The notes below the pieces were generated by a model, which was given only the letters and a program-made list of their open reading frames with translations, was not told the origin of the DNA and searched no databases. From CAIYZT01 sp947461435 (GTDB taxonomy: Bacteria; Pseudomonadota; Alphaproteobacteria; Rhodobacterales; Rhodobacteraceae), in the NCBI GenBank assembly GCA_965284435.1, contig OZ260083.1:992001-1056000 (forward strand): a stretch of DNA of 64,000 nt, in the 5' to 3' direction. Made by a program: the position numbers and the translations under genes. This document shows positions 9,949-18,807 of this stretch, one piece after another (within the stretch, counting starts at the first letter, position 1; each line of letters opens with the position of its first letter).

Positions 9949-12300
9949 TTACTCTCCGTAGGGAACCCAGACCGTTTTCACATCCGTGGCCTGACGCAAA
10001 AATTCGCGCCCTTCACCTTCGGCCCCATACCAGCCGCGGGCGCGTCCGTGATTGACCCAGGTGCGTTTCAGATTTCCCGCCGATTCCCGTTCGATCATCG
10101 CAGACAGCGGCTGCGCCGAGAAACTCCACATCGCGTCGACATCCAGATGGCCCGCCAAAGGCTTGGCCAACTCTGTGTGCGACCCTGTCACGATATTGAC
10201 CACCCCTGTGGGCAGGTCAGACGTTTCAAGAACCTGATATAAATCGCACGCAGACAGCGGAGCCGTTTCTGAGGGCACCAGCACACAGGTGTTGCCCATC
10301 GCGATGGCTGGCGCCATCGCAGAGATCAGGCCCAAAAGCGGGGCTTCGTCGGGGCAAAGAGCTGCAATAACGCCGCGCGCTTCGTTCATCGCAATGGCCA
10401 CCCCCCGCAAGGGCACGGATTTGACAGCGCCATCAAACTTGTCTGCCCATGCTGCATAGCTGAACAGGCGCTGGATTGATGCGTCAACTTCATCTTCCCC
10501 CGGCTTGCCGGTTTGATCCTTGATGCGTGCCGCGAACTCGGCCGCGCGGGCCGACAGGTTTTCGGCGATATAGAACAGGATCTGCGCGCGGTTATGCGCC
10601 GTGGTTTTGGCCCAGCCTTTTGCTGCGTGGGCGGCCTCAACAGCGTTGCGAGCATCCTTGCGGTTGCCAAGGCCAACATGTCCCAAAAGCTTGCCGCGCG
10701 GCGACACGATCGCTTTGGAATAGCCGCCGTCGGGCCGCGCCTGTTTGCCGCCGATAAACAGCTTGGCCGTGCGGTCCAGGCCGTCAACCACCAAATCGGC
10801 AGGCTCTGCCGCCGTCTTTGGTACCGCGAGCGATTTTGTCTGCCGCGTCGGCTTCAAATAGGCCAACAGCCCTTCCCAGCCGCCTTCGCGCCCAAACCCG
10901 CTTTCGCGCACGCCGCCAAACCCGGCGGCGGCATCAAAAAGATTGGTCGCGTTTACCCAGACCACACCGGCCTTAAGCTTTGGCGCAATGTCGAGCGCAA
11001 GGTTAACATTCTCGGTCCAGACGGTTGCCGCCAATCCGTACCGCGTGTTGTTGGCCAAGGCGACCGCCTCTTCGGGGGTGCGGAACGTCATGGATACAAG
11101 AACCGGACCAAAGATTTCCTCTTGCATCAGGGTTGATGCCGCAGACAGTCCGGTAATCAACGTGGGCGGATAGTAACACCCTGCGGGCACCGCGCAGGCG
11201 GCGTGATACACCTGTCCGTCCGTGCAACCGTCCACCATCGTCTTGATCGTGGCCAATTGCACCGGGTCAACGATCGCCCCAACGTCGATGCATTTGTCCA
11301 ACGGGTCGCCCATCCGCAGCCCGTCCATCCGGCGCTTCAGTTTTGAATGAAAACGATCCGCCACGCCTTCTTGCACCAAAAGCCGGCTGCCAGCACAGCA
11401 CACTTGCCCCTGATTGAACCAGATCGCGTCGACAAGCCCTTCGATCGCTGAATCCATGTCTGCGTCGTCAAAGACAATATAGGGCGACTTGCCCCCCAGT
11501 TCGAGCGTCAGCGCCTTGCCGGTTCCGGCCGTCGCTTCACGGATTTTTTTGCCAACCGATGTCGACCCGGTAAAGGCAATCTTGTTCACCCCATCATGCG
11601 CAACCAAGCCAGCGCCTGTTTGCCCGTCCCCGGTCACCACATTCAGCACGCCTTTGGGCAACCCGGCCTCTCGGCTGATTTCGGCAAACAAAAGGGCCGT
11701 CAGTGGGGTATATTCGGCCGGTTTCAAAACCACGGTGTTGCCCGCTGCCAAAGCTGGGGCCACTTTCCACGCCAACATCAATAGCGGAAAGTTCCACGGG
11801 ATCACCGCGCCGCAAACACCCAAAGGTTCCATCCCTGGCTGTTCGCTGGCCATCAACTGCGCCAACCCCGCATGATAGTAGAAATGGCGTGCGACCAGTG
11901 GAATATCAATATCGCGGCTTTCCCGGATCGGTTTGCCGTTGTCCATCGTCTCTAATACGGCAAACAGCCGCGATTGCTTTTGGACAAGCCGTGCCAGCGC
12001 ATAAAGATATTTGGCACGTTGGTGGCCGGTCAGTCGGGCCCATTTCGGTTGGGCCCGGCGGGCGGCGGCGACGGCCGTATCAAGATCTGCACGGGTTCCT
12101 TGCGTCACCTCGGCCAGAACGGCGCCCGTCGCCGGGTTCCGCGTCTCAAAGGTCTCGCCGGGCTTGGTGAAGGCCCCGTCAATCCAATGCCCAAATCGGC
12201 CCTGATGGTTCGCAATCCAACTTAGAACCTCGGCGTTGCCTTCGGGCGCTGGGCCGTAGGCCATGGAATCAAAAATCTCGCGGACGGTCGGTTTGTTCAT
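9949..12300 (-). CDS. Tandem-domain aldehyde dehydrogenase
   Basis: 783 residues. The first half (about 25-500) is a complete NAD(P)-dependent aldehyde dehydrogenase: the general base Glu267 is in LELGGKS and the nucleophile is in NQGQVCCAG (Cys301/302). The second half (about 510-783) repeats the ALDH N-terminal cofactor fold (IGGKQ..., AAHAAKGWAKT, CPDEAPLLGLISAMAPAIAMGNTC) but lacks the LELGG and catalytic Cys motifs, so it looks non-catalytic. The gene starts 3 bases after deoC ends, so the two are co-transcribed. DeoC releases acetaldehyde from deoxyribose 5-phosphate, so acetaldehyde is the likely substrate. Similar long ALDHs beside deoC occur in other Rhodobacterales, as far as I recall. 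Confidence 0.9.
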   Translation of the reverse strand: MNKPTVREIFDSMAYGPAPEGNAEVLSWIANHQGRFGHWIDGAFTKPGETFETRNPATGAVLAEVTQGTRADLDTAVAAARRAQPKWARLTGHQRAKYLYALARLVQKQSRLFAVLETMDNGKPIRESRDIDIPLVARHFYYHAGLAQLMASEQPGMEPLGVCGAVIPWNFPLLMLAWKVAPALAAGNTVVLKPAEYTPLTALLFAEISREAGLPKGVLNVVTGDGQTGAGLVAHDGVNKIAFTGSTSVGKKIREATAGTGKALTLELGGKSPYIVFDDADMDSAIEGLVDAIWFNQGQVCCAGSRLLVQEGVADRFHSKLKRRMDGLRMGDPLDKCIDVGAIVDPVQLATIKTMVDGCTDGQVYHAACAVPAGCYYPPTLITGLSAASTLMQEEIFGPVLVSMTFRTPEEAVALANNTRYGLAATVWTENVNLALDIAPKLKAGVVWVNATNLFDAAAGFGGVRESGFGREGGWEGLLAYLKPTRQTKSLAVPKTAAEPADLVVDGLDRTAKLFIGGKQARPDGGYSKAIVSPRGKLLGHVGLGNRKDARNAVEAAHAAKGWAKTTAHNRAQILFYIAENLSARAAEFAARIKDQTGKPGEDEVDASIQRLFSYAAWADKFDGAVKSVPLRGVAIAMNEARGVIAALCPDEAPLLGLISAMAPAIAMGNTCVLVPSETAPLSACDLYQVLETSDLPTGVVNIVTGSHTELAKPLAGHLDVDAMWSFSAQPLSAMIERESAGNLKRTWVNHGRARGWYGAEGEGREFLRQATDVKTVWVPYGE

Positions 12301-12303
12301 CTC

Positions 12304-13293
12304 TTAGCCCATCGCATGACGGTTGGCGGCCGAATAGTGGCCGGTCAGGAAGTGTTCCAGTTGGCGTTCAATATCGCCCAGCAGCGACGACGCGCCAAAT
12401 CGGAACAGGTCCGGCTGCAGCCAAGGATGGCCAAGTTCGTCTTTCATCAAGCAAAGATATGTCAGCGCGTCCTTGGCCTTTGAAATCCCGCCTGCAGGCT
12501 TATAGCCTACCTTGAACCCCGTGCGCGCCTCATAGTCGCGGATGCATCGTATCATGGTCAGGGTCACGGGAAGGGTGGCGTTCACGCCTTCCTTGCCCGT
12601 CGATGTCTTGATGAAATCAGCTCCCGCCATCATGCAGATCAGGCTTGCACGGGCGACATTGCGAAGGGTGCCCAATTCGCCGGTGGCCAGGATCGCTTTG
12701 ACATGCGCATCCCCGCAGGCGGCCCGCATATCGCGCATCTCGTCATACAAGGCCTGCCAGTTCCCGGTCAGAACATGGCGGCGCGAAATCACGATATCAA
12801 TTTCCTTGGCCCCCGCCCGTACGGATTCGCCTATTTCCGCAATCCGCAGATGATAGGGAGACAGACCGGCTGGAAACCCGGTTGACACTGCAGCCACGGG
12901 AATGCCCGATCCTTCAAGGGCACGAACCGCCGTTTCAACCATGTCGTGATAGACACATACCGCACCCACAGTCAGGCCCGGCACTCCCAAAGCGCCCAGC
13001 ATGCTTTGTTGAACGGGTTGGCGCGCCTTCGCACACAGCCGCTGCACCCGTCCTGCCGTATCATCGCCCGACAGGGTGGTCAGATCGATTACCGAAATCG
13101 CCTTCAGCAGCCAAGCTGCCTGAAAGTCCTTCTTGACGGACCGGCGCCCCCCAATGGTTGCGGCGCGCCGTTCGATGGCAGAAGTATTGGCCTGCACGCT
13201 TGCCACCCAATCCAGATCCAGTGTCATGCCCGGGTTGCGGGCATGGGCGGCAAGGGGAAGTTGAAGTTTTGTCGCGGCAGTATCTGTTTGCAT
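12304..13293 (-). CDS. deoC: Deoxyribose-phosphate aldolase
   Basis: A 329-residue class I aldolase (DERA) that cleaves 2-deoxyribose 5-phosphate to glyceraldehyde 3-phosphate and acetaldehyde. Visible signatures are KAISVIDLTTLSGDD near the N-terminus, HVKAILATGELGT and ADFIKTSTGKEG, the last two carrying the paired active-site lysines, one of which forms the Schiff base. The ATG at 13293 has a GAGG ribosome site 8-9 bases upstream. The frame extends to an ATG at 13332 with no such site, so the shorter form is preferred. First gene of a two-gene operon with the tandem ALDH, divergent from nhaD. Confidence 0.92.
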   Translation of the reverse strand: MQTDTAATKLQLPLAAHARNPGMTLDLDWVASVQANTSAIERRAATIGGRRSVKKDFQAAWLLKAISVIDLTTLSGDDTAGRVQRLCAKARQPVQQSMLGALGVPGLTVGAVCVYHDMVETAVRALEGSGIPVAAVSTGFPAGLSPYHLRIAEIGESVRAGAKEIDIVISRRHVLTGNWQALYDEMRDMRAACGDAHVKAILATGELGTLRNVARASLICMMAGADFIKTSTGKEGVNATLPVTLTMIRCIRDYEARTGFKVGYKPAGGISKAKDALTYLCLMKDELGHPWLQPDLFRFGASSLLGDIERQLEHFLTGHYSAANRHAMG

Positions 13294-13524
13294 CGGGGCG
13301 GCCTCGCCAGAAGAGTCTTGGCACGTTTGCATGGGGCAGGCAGACCTTCAAGGAAAGTTGCTCATCAGTGCCACCTTCGGCGCATTTCCTGACCATAAGG
13401 TCAGATTTCGTGGCCCCGGCGCATCGGACCGAAATGAAACCAACTCAATACCAATCGTCAAATTCCCTTGACCCGTCGACCGCCTTCATGCGTTTTGCAA
13501 TCAACGGGCGCAGGGGCATCTTTT

Positions 13525-14829
13525 ATGGAAACTTTGGATCTGACACGGCACTGGGCAGGGTACGCCTCACTTTTCCTGTTCGTCGTCGCCTATGTCTTGG
13601 TGATCTTTGAAGAAACCACGCATATGCGAAAATCCAAACCGGTGCTAATGGCCGCCGGGCTGATTTGGGGCTTGATCGGGATCGCCCATGCGCAGGCGGG
13701 ACTGTCAGATCTGGCCCACGCCCGCGCCGCTGAAATGATCGGTGAATATGGCGAATTATTCCTGTTTCTTCTGGTCGCCATTACCTTTGTGAACACCATG
13801 GAAGAGCGGCGCACCTTTGATGTTCTGCGCGCGCGGTTGGTGGGTTTGGGCCTTGGGTTTCGGCAATTGTTCTTTTTGATGGGGATCCTGACGTTCTTCT
13901 TGTCTTCGGTGCTCGACAATTTGACGACCGCCTTGGTGATGGGCGCTGTGGTTTTGGCCATCGGCAAGGGCAACCCACGTTTCATCGTTTTGACCTGCAT
14001 TTCAACGGTGGTTGCCGCCAACGCCGGGGGGGCGTTCTCGCCCTTTGGGGACATCACGACCTTGATGGTGTGGCAGAAGGAAAAACTTGGCTTTTTTCAA
14101 TTCTTCGACATTTTTCTGCCGGCACTTGTCAACTGGCTGGTACCTGCGGCGATCATGGTTTTTGCCATCCCCAAGGAAAAGCCAAAATCGCAGGACGAGG
14201 CCGCGCGCGGCAAACCCGGCATGTCGGGCGTGGTCGTGCTTTTTGCGGTCACCATCGCATTGGCCGTCTGTTTCAAGAACTTCCTGAATCTTCCGCCCGC
14301 TTTGGGGATGATGCTGGGCCTTGGGCTGCTGCAGATCTGGTCTTACGTCCTGAAAATGCGGGGCAGACGCACAGGCGACGAAGACATGGTGCTGGATGCG
14401 TTTCAGCTTGTGGCCCGGGTTGAATGGGACACGCTTTTGTTCTTCTTCGGCATCATTTTTGCCGTGGGCGGGCTGGGTGTTCTGGGCTACTTGGGGCTTG
14501 CCTCGCAGGTCCTGTACACGGGACTTGGCCCAACCTCGGCCAATATCATCATTGGGCTCTTGTCGGCGATCGTTGACAATATCCCGCTGATGTTTGCGGT
14601 TTTGACCATGGATCCCTCAATGAGCGATGCGCAATGGCTGCTCATTACGCTGACCTGTGGCACCGGTGGGTCGATTTTGTCGATCGGTTCGGCGGCCGGG
14701 GTGGCGTTGATGGGGCAGGCGCGCGGTGTATACACGTTTGGGGCCCACCTAAAGTGGGCATGGGCTGTGGGATTGGGCTATGCGGCTTCGATCCAAGTCC
14801 ACTTATGGCTCAATTCAGGACTGTTTTGA
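13525..14829 (+). CDS. nhaD: Sodium:proton antiporter NhaD
   Basis: A 434-residue inner-membrane protein with about 11-12 hydrophobic segments, belonging to the NhaD family that exchanges Na+ (or Li+) for H+. The family-typical polar segments are visible: SSVLDNLTTALVMGAV, NAGGAFSPFGDITTLMVW and the late repeat SAIVDNIPLMFAV. A segment with an Ala-rich end (AAGLIWGLIGIAHAQA) near the N-terminus could be a cleavable signal or first membrane helix. The frame is open to 13468, but the ATG at 13525 has an AGGGGC ribosome site 7-8 bases before it. The stop is one base before the next gene's ATG, suggesting translational coupling to the P-loop kinase. Confidence 0.9.
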   Translation: METLDLTRHWAGYASLFLFVVAYVLVIFEETTHMRKSKPVLMAAGLIWGLIGIAHAQAGLSDLAHARAAEMIGEYGELFLFLLVAITFVNTMEERRTFDVLRARLVGLGLGFRQLFFLMGILTFFLSSVLDNLTTALVMGAVVLAIGKGNPRFIVLTCISTVVAANAGGAFSPFGDITTLMVWQKEKLGFFQFFDIFLPALVNWLVPAAIMVFAIPKEKPKSQDEAARGKPGMSGVVVLFAVTIALAVCFKNFLNLPPALGMMLGLGLLQIWSYVLKMRGRRTGDEDMVLDAFQLVARVEWDTLLFFFGIIFAVGGLGVLGYLGLASQVLYTGLGPTSANIIIGLLSAIVDNIPLMFAVLTMDPSMSDAQWLLITLTCGTGGSILSIGSAAGVALMGQARGVYTFGAHLKWAWAVGLGYAASIQVHLWLNSGLF

Positions 14830-14830
14830 C

Positions 14831-15466
14831 ATGAACGACATGACGATTGCGGAATTGGCGGAAGCCATTCGTGCCAAAGCCCCCAAGACGGGCCGCTTCA
14901 TGGTGGCATTGGCGGGCCCGCCCGGGGCTGGCAAATCCACAGCGGCCGCAGATCTGGTGGCCCGTCTTGGCGCGGGGGCCCGCGCGGTTCCCATGGATGG
15001 CTTTCATTACGACGATGCCGTGCTCACCGCCCGTGGTGCGCGCAACCGAAAAGGGGCGCCGGACACTTTTGATGCCATGGGGTTCTTGCATCTTTTGCGC
15101 CGATTACGCGCCGAAGACGAGGTGGCAATTCCGCTGTTTGACAGGTCGTTGGAACTGTCCCGTGGCTCGGCAGACATCGTTGGCCCGCAAGACCAGATCC
15201 TGATCGTGGAAGGCAATTATCTGCTGTTGACCGAAGCCCCTTGGGATCAGGTTTCCGGCCTTGTTGATATGACAGTCTGGCTGGATGTCCCTGAACAGGA
15301 ATTGGACCGCCGTCTTTTGGAACGCTGGGCATATTACGGTAAAACACCGCAAGAGGCGCGGGCTTGGATAGACGGCAACGACATGCCAAACATTCGCCGT
15401 GTCACCTCGGGCTCGGCCCTTGCAGAGGCGGTCATTCGTTGGGTACCGGATGAGGGATTTCAGTGA
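14831..15466 (+). CDS. Nucleoside/nucleotide kinase family protein (PRK/uridine kinase-like)
   Basis: A 211-residue P-loop kinase of the phosphoribulokinase/uridine kinase/pantothenate kinase group. The Walker A motif GPPGAGKST lies at about residues 28-36. VPMDGFHYDD follows, typical of the group's acceptor-binding loop, then the Walker B-like strand ILIVEGNYLLL near 120, and a lid with RRLLERW. Related alphaproteobacterial proteins are annotated as fructose or nucleoside kinases, but the substrate cannot be fixed here. The start codon lies one base after the nhaD stop, so the genes share a transcript; no functional link is obvious. Confidence 0.8.
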   Translation: MNDMTIAELAEAIRAKAPKTGRFMVALAGPPGAGKSTAAADLVARLGAGARAVPMDGFHYDDAVLTARGARNRKGAPDTFDAMGFLHLLRRLRAEDEVAIPLFDRSLELSRGSADIVGPQDQILIVEGNYLLLTEAPWDQVSGLVDMTVWLDVPEQELDRRLLERWAYYGKTPQEARAWIDGNDMPNIRRVTSGSALAEAVIRWVPDEGFQ

Positions 15467-15481
15467 TGCGGGTTCGGGGTG

Positions 15482-16408
15482 CTATCCCTGCGGCGTCATG
15501 GATTTGCGCTGCGCTGCACGTTCCAGTCCCAGCTTGCGTTCGCGCCAAATAATCAAGATCCCCGCAGAAATCACCAGACTCGCCCCGCTAAGCATGGTCC
15601 AAGTCGGCACTTCGTTGAAAACAAAATAGCCGATGGCCAGCGCAAAGATCATCGAAGCATAGTCAAAAGGCGCGACCAAGGATGCATCGGCTTCGCGGTA
15701 ACTTGCCGTCAAGAAGATCTGCCCGACACCGCCCAAAAGTCCGGCTGCCACCAAAGTTGCTGCTTGCGGGATCGTCGGCACAACCCAGCCGAACGGGATT
15801 GTCAGCAAAGAAAGTCCCGATCCTGTCAACGAGAACCAAAAGACAATGGCAGCGGTCTTTTCGGTTTTGACCAGCTTTCGGACAAAGACCTGCGCAAGCG
15901 CCGCAAAAACAGCGCCGCCCAAAACCAACATCGCCCCAAACGCTTCGCGGTGGCCGGCGACCTCACCGTTCAGAACGGTCAGGCGCGGCGATAAAACGAT
16001 CATCACGCCGACGATCCCCAGAAACACGGCAGCGATACGAAAGATGCGCACTTCCTCGCCCAGAAACATCGCCGCAAAGACGACTGTCAGCAGTGGCGCT
16101 GCATAGCCGATCGCAGTGACTTCTGGCAGGGGAAGATAGCCCAGACCAGCAAAGCCAAGACCCATCGCCGTGGTGCCCATGATTCCGCGCCAGACATGGC
16201 CAAGGGGCGCGGCAGCCTGAAATCCTGTGGCCAATTCGCCTTGCAGGGCCAACCATGCCACGATCACGGGAATGGCGAAAAATGATCGGAAGAAAACGGT
16301 TTCACCGGCCGGAACGCTGCCCGCCGTGGTTTTGATCATCGAGGCCATCACAATGAAAATCAGAACCGAAATCAGTTTCAGCAAAATCCCTCTCAAAGGT
16401 CTCATCAT
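15482..16408 (-). CDS. EamA/DMT-family transporter
   Basis: A 308-residue protein with about ten hydrophobic segments arranged as two EamA repeats, typical of 10-TM drug/metabolite exporters. Landmarks are RGIMGTTAMGLGFAGLGYLPLPEVTAI in pieces across the first repeat and SYREADASLVAPFDY in the second. The frame runs open far upstream, but the true start is the ATG at 16408, which has an AAGGAG ribosome site 6 bases before it; the upstream extension overlaps the divergent adenine deaminase. The substrate is unknown. The gene is convergent with the nhaD-kinase pair. Confidence 0.85.
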   Translation of the reverse strand: MMRPLRGILLKLISVLIFIVMASMIKTTAGSVPAGETVFFRSFFAIPVIVAWLALQGELATGFQAAAPLGHVWRGIMGTTAMGLGFAGLGYLPLPEVTAIGYAAPLLTVVFAAMFLGEEVRIFRIAAVFLGIVGVMIVLSPRLTVLNGEVAGHREAFGAMLVLGGAVFAALAQVFVRKLVKTEKTAAIVFWFSLTGSGLSLLTIPFGWVVPTIPQAATLVAAGLLGGVGQIFLTASYREADASLVAPFDYASMIFALAIGYFVFNEVPTWTMLSGASLVISAGILIIWRERKLGLERAAQRKSMTPQG

Positions 16409-16519
16409 GGCGCTCCTTTGCTCTGTTCGACCACCCAACGCCGGCAAGCGCAAGGGAAAGTGACATCGGCCCTTTACCCGCCCATCCCTTTGCTGTTCCC
16501 TGCCCAAAAGGAGTTTTTC

Positions 16520-18220
16520 ATGGACCATTTCCCGCTCTCTGCCCGCATCGCTCAAGGTAGGGGCCAAGTCCCCGCAGATCTGGTGTTGCGGGGGGGAAGG
16601 GTGCTTGACCTGATCACCGGAGATTTGGTGGCCACGGATGTTGCGATTTGTGGCGACACGATCGTCGGAGTGTTTGGCGATTATGACGGCCAAAAGGTGA
16701 TCGATGTCTCTGGCCAGATTCTGGTTCCCGGGTTCATCGATACGCATTTGCACATAGAATCCTCTTTGGTCACCCCTTTTGAATTTGACCGCTGCGTCGG
16801 CCCGCATGGGGTGACAACCGCGATCTGCGATCCGCATGAAATTGCGAATGTTTGCGGATTGACCGGCATCCACTATTTTCTGGAAGCCAGCGCGCTGACT
16901 TTGATGGACATTCGGGTGCAGCTGTCGTCTTGCGTTCCTTCCACCCATATGGAGACGACGGGCGCACGATTGGACGCAGCAGATCTTCTCCCGCTGATGG
17001 ATCACCCCCGGGTGATTGGGCTGGCCGAATTTATGAACTATCCGGGTGTTTTGCTTCAAGACGCCGGCTGCATAGCCAAACTAACGGCTTGGGCGGGTCG
17101 CCATATCGATGGGCATGCTCCGCTTCTGCGCGGCAATGATCTGAATGGCTATATTTCGGCAGGGATCCGCACCGAACACGAAGCGACCAGCTATGACGAA
17201 GGTCTTGAAAAGCTGCGCAAGGGCCTGCGCGTGCTGATCCGCGAAGGATCCGTGTCAAAAGATCTGAATGCCCTTGTCGGGCTTTTGACCGAACGGCACG
17301 CGCCCTATCTTTGTTTTTGCACCGATGATCGCAATCCGCTGGATATTGGCGAACATGGTCATCTGGATTATCTGATCCGCACAGCAATCGCCCTGGGCGC
17401 GCCGCCACTGGCCGTCTACCGCGCGGCCAGCCTGTCGGCGGCCGAGGCCTTTGGCCTTAAAGATCGCGGGCTGATTGCACCCGGAAAACGGGCAGATATC
17501 GCTGTGATCGATGACCTGTCCGCCTGCAATGTGGCGCGGGTCTTTGCTGGCGGCATCGAGATGGTAGAGGAGAATTTTGCAAAGCGCCGGGTGATCCCCC
17601 CTGTCGCGCGCAACTCTGTAAAGGCGGGATTGGTACAGGCGCGCCACTTTCGCACGGGGGGCAACCGTGTGGAAACCCCGGTCATCGGAATCGTGCCGGG
17701 TAAGATCATCACGCCGCACCTGACTTTTGACATCGCGCCCGAAGATGGCGACAAACGGCCCGATCTGGCCCGCGATCTTGTAAAGATCGCCGTGATCGAA
17801 CGACACGGCAAGAACGGCAACCGGGCAACCGGGTTTGTGCAGGGCTTTGGTCTGCAACGCGGCGCCATTGCATCGACCGTCTGTCATGATCACCACAACA
17901 TCGTTGTTGTGGGGGTGGATTATGACGACATGGCACTGGCGGCCAACCGATTGGGGCAGATCGAAGGCGGCTTTGTCGTGGTACAGGGTGGCAAAATACT
18001 GGCCGAACTCTCCTTGCCAGTCGCGGGATTGATGAGCTTGAACAGCTTTGAAGAGGTCCGCGAAGATCTTGTGGCTTTGCGGGCCGCCGCGCGCGGCCTT
18101 GGCGTTGTTCTGGAAGAGCCGTTCCTGCAACTGTCCTTCTTGGCCCTGCCGGTCATCCCCCATCTTAAAATCACAGATTTCGGGATGGTCGATGTGGATA
18201 AATTCGAAGTGATTCCATGA
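16520..18220 (+). CDS. ade: Adenine deaminase
   Basis: A 566-residue metallo-dependent hydrolase of the Ade type that converts adenine to hypoxanthine and ammonia in purine salvage. The amidohydrolase metal site is seen in PGFIDTHLHIESS near residue 75. Further family motifs are TTAICDPHEIANV, AEFMNYPGVL, HAPLLRGNDLNGYISAGI, FCTDDRNPLDIGEHGH and the C-terminal SVCHDHHNIV-type segment (here STVCHDHHNIVVVG). The ATG at 16520 is preceded by AAAAGGAG with 6-base spacing, which fixes the start. Divergent from the EamA transporter, with about 110 bases between them. Confidence 0.93.
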   Translation: MDHFPLSARIAQGRGQVPADLVLRGGRVLDLITGDLVATDVAICGDTIVGVFGDYDGQKVIDVSGQILVPGFIDTHLHIESSLVTPFEFDRCVGPHGVTTAICDPHEIANVCGLTGIHYFLEASALTLMDIRVQLSSCVPSTHMETTGARLDAADLLPLMDHPRVIGLAEFMNYPGVLLQDAGCIAKLTAWAGRHIDGHAPLLRGNDLNGYISAGIRTEHEATSYDEGLEKLRKGLRVLIREGSVSKDLNALVGLLTERHAPYLCFCTDDRNPLDIGEHGHLDYLIRTAIALGAPPLAVYRAASLSAAEAFGLKDRGLIAPGKRADIAVIDDLSACNVARVFAGGIEMVEENFAKRRVIPPVARNSVKAGLVQARHFRTGGNRVETPVIGIVPGKIITPHLTFDIAPEDGDKRPDLARDLVKIAVIERHGKNGNRATGFVQGFGLQRGAIASTVCHDHHNIVVVGVDYDDMALAANRLGQIEGGFVVVQGGKILAELSLPVAGLMSLNSFEEVREDLVALRAAARGLGVVLEEPFLQLSFLALPVIPHLKITDFGMVDVDKFEVIP

Positions 18221-18306
18221 TTACCAATCATTGGAACGCGGTCCATTTTGAGGGCCGTTGGCAAAAGCTTGCGACCCAAAAAACGCTGTAACCGAGGGAG
18301 GGACGT

Positions 18307-18696
18307 TTGGACCAGATCGAGGGGGGGTGTCTGTGCAAGGCGGTGCGCCTTGTGGCCGTTGGTCGGCCGTTCCGGGTGGGACTGTGCCATTGCTTGGATT
18401 GCCGCAAACATCACGGGGCCCTGTTTTACGCAGCGGCTGTCTATCCCCAAACGGCCGTAACGATTTCCGGACAAACCCGCGCGTACAAGGGTCGTCATTT
18501 TTGCCCAACCTGCGGGTCCTCCGTCTTTGCGCGAAGCGGTGACGAAATTGAGGTTCACCTGGGCGCCTTGGATGCAGCGGACCAATTGATTCCCGGTTAC
18601 GAAAGCTGGACAATCCGGCGAGAATCCTGGCTGCCCGCGTTTCCACTTCGCCCGTTTCTTCATGACAGGGATCCTTCTGGGCCAACCGAAGATTAG
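18307..18696 (+). CDS. GFA-domain zinc-binding protein
   Basis: A 129-residue protein of the glutathione-dependent formaldehyde-activating (GFA/CENP-V) fold. Zinc-ligand clusters are visible in order: GGCLCKAV near residue 8, CHCLDCRKHHGA near 27-38 and FCPTCGSS near 65-72. Members of this family bind structural and labile zinc; most are uncharacterised, and activity on formaldehyde should not be assumed. The start is a TTG at 18307 preceded by a strong GGAGG ribosome site; no ATG is suitably placed. The gene lies 86 bases after ade and 111 bases before an MFS gene on the same strand. Confidence 0.75.
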   Translation: MDQIEGGCLCKAVRLVAVGRPFRVGLCHCLDCRKHHGALFYAAAVYPQTAVTISGQTRAYKGRHFCPTCGSSVFARSGDEIEVHLGALDAADQLIPGYESWTIRRESWLPAFPLRPFLHDRDPSGPTED

Positions 18697-18807
18697 CCTT
18701 GCCCAAATCCGCCAAGCGACCAAACCGATCGCCCGCAGGTCGCCAACAGACTCAGGCCGTCGCCTATGACATAGCGGTCCGGGTTCCCTTGGGGCAGGGT
18801 CGGCACT

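Noticed and set aside
16409..17059. N-terminal extension of the EamA transporter
   Set aside because: It lies antisense to the adenine deaminase gene; the ATG at 16408 has a strong ribosome site.
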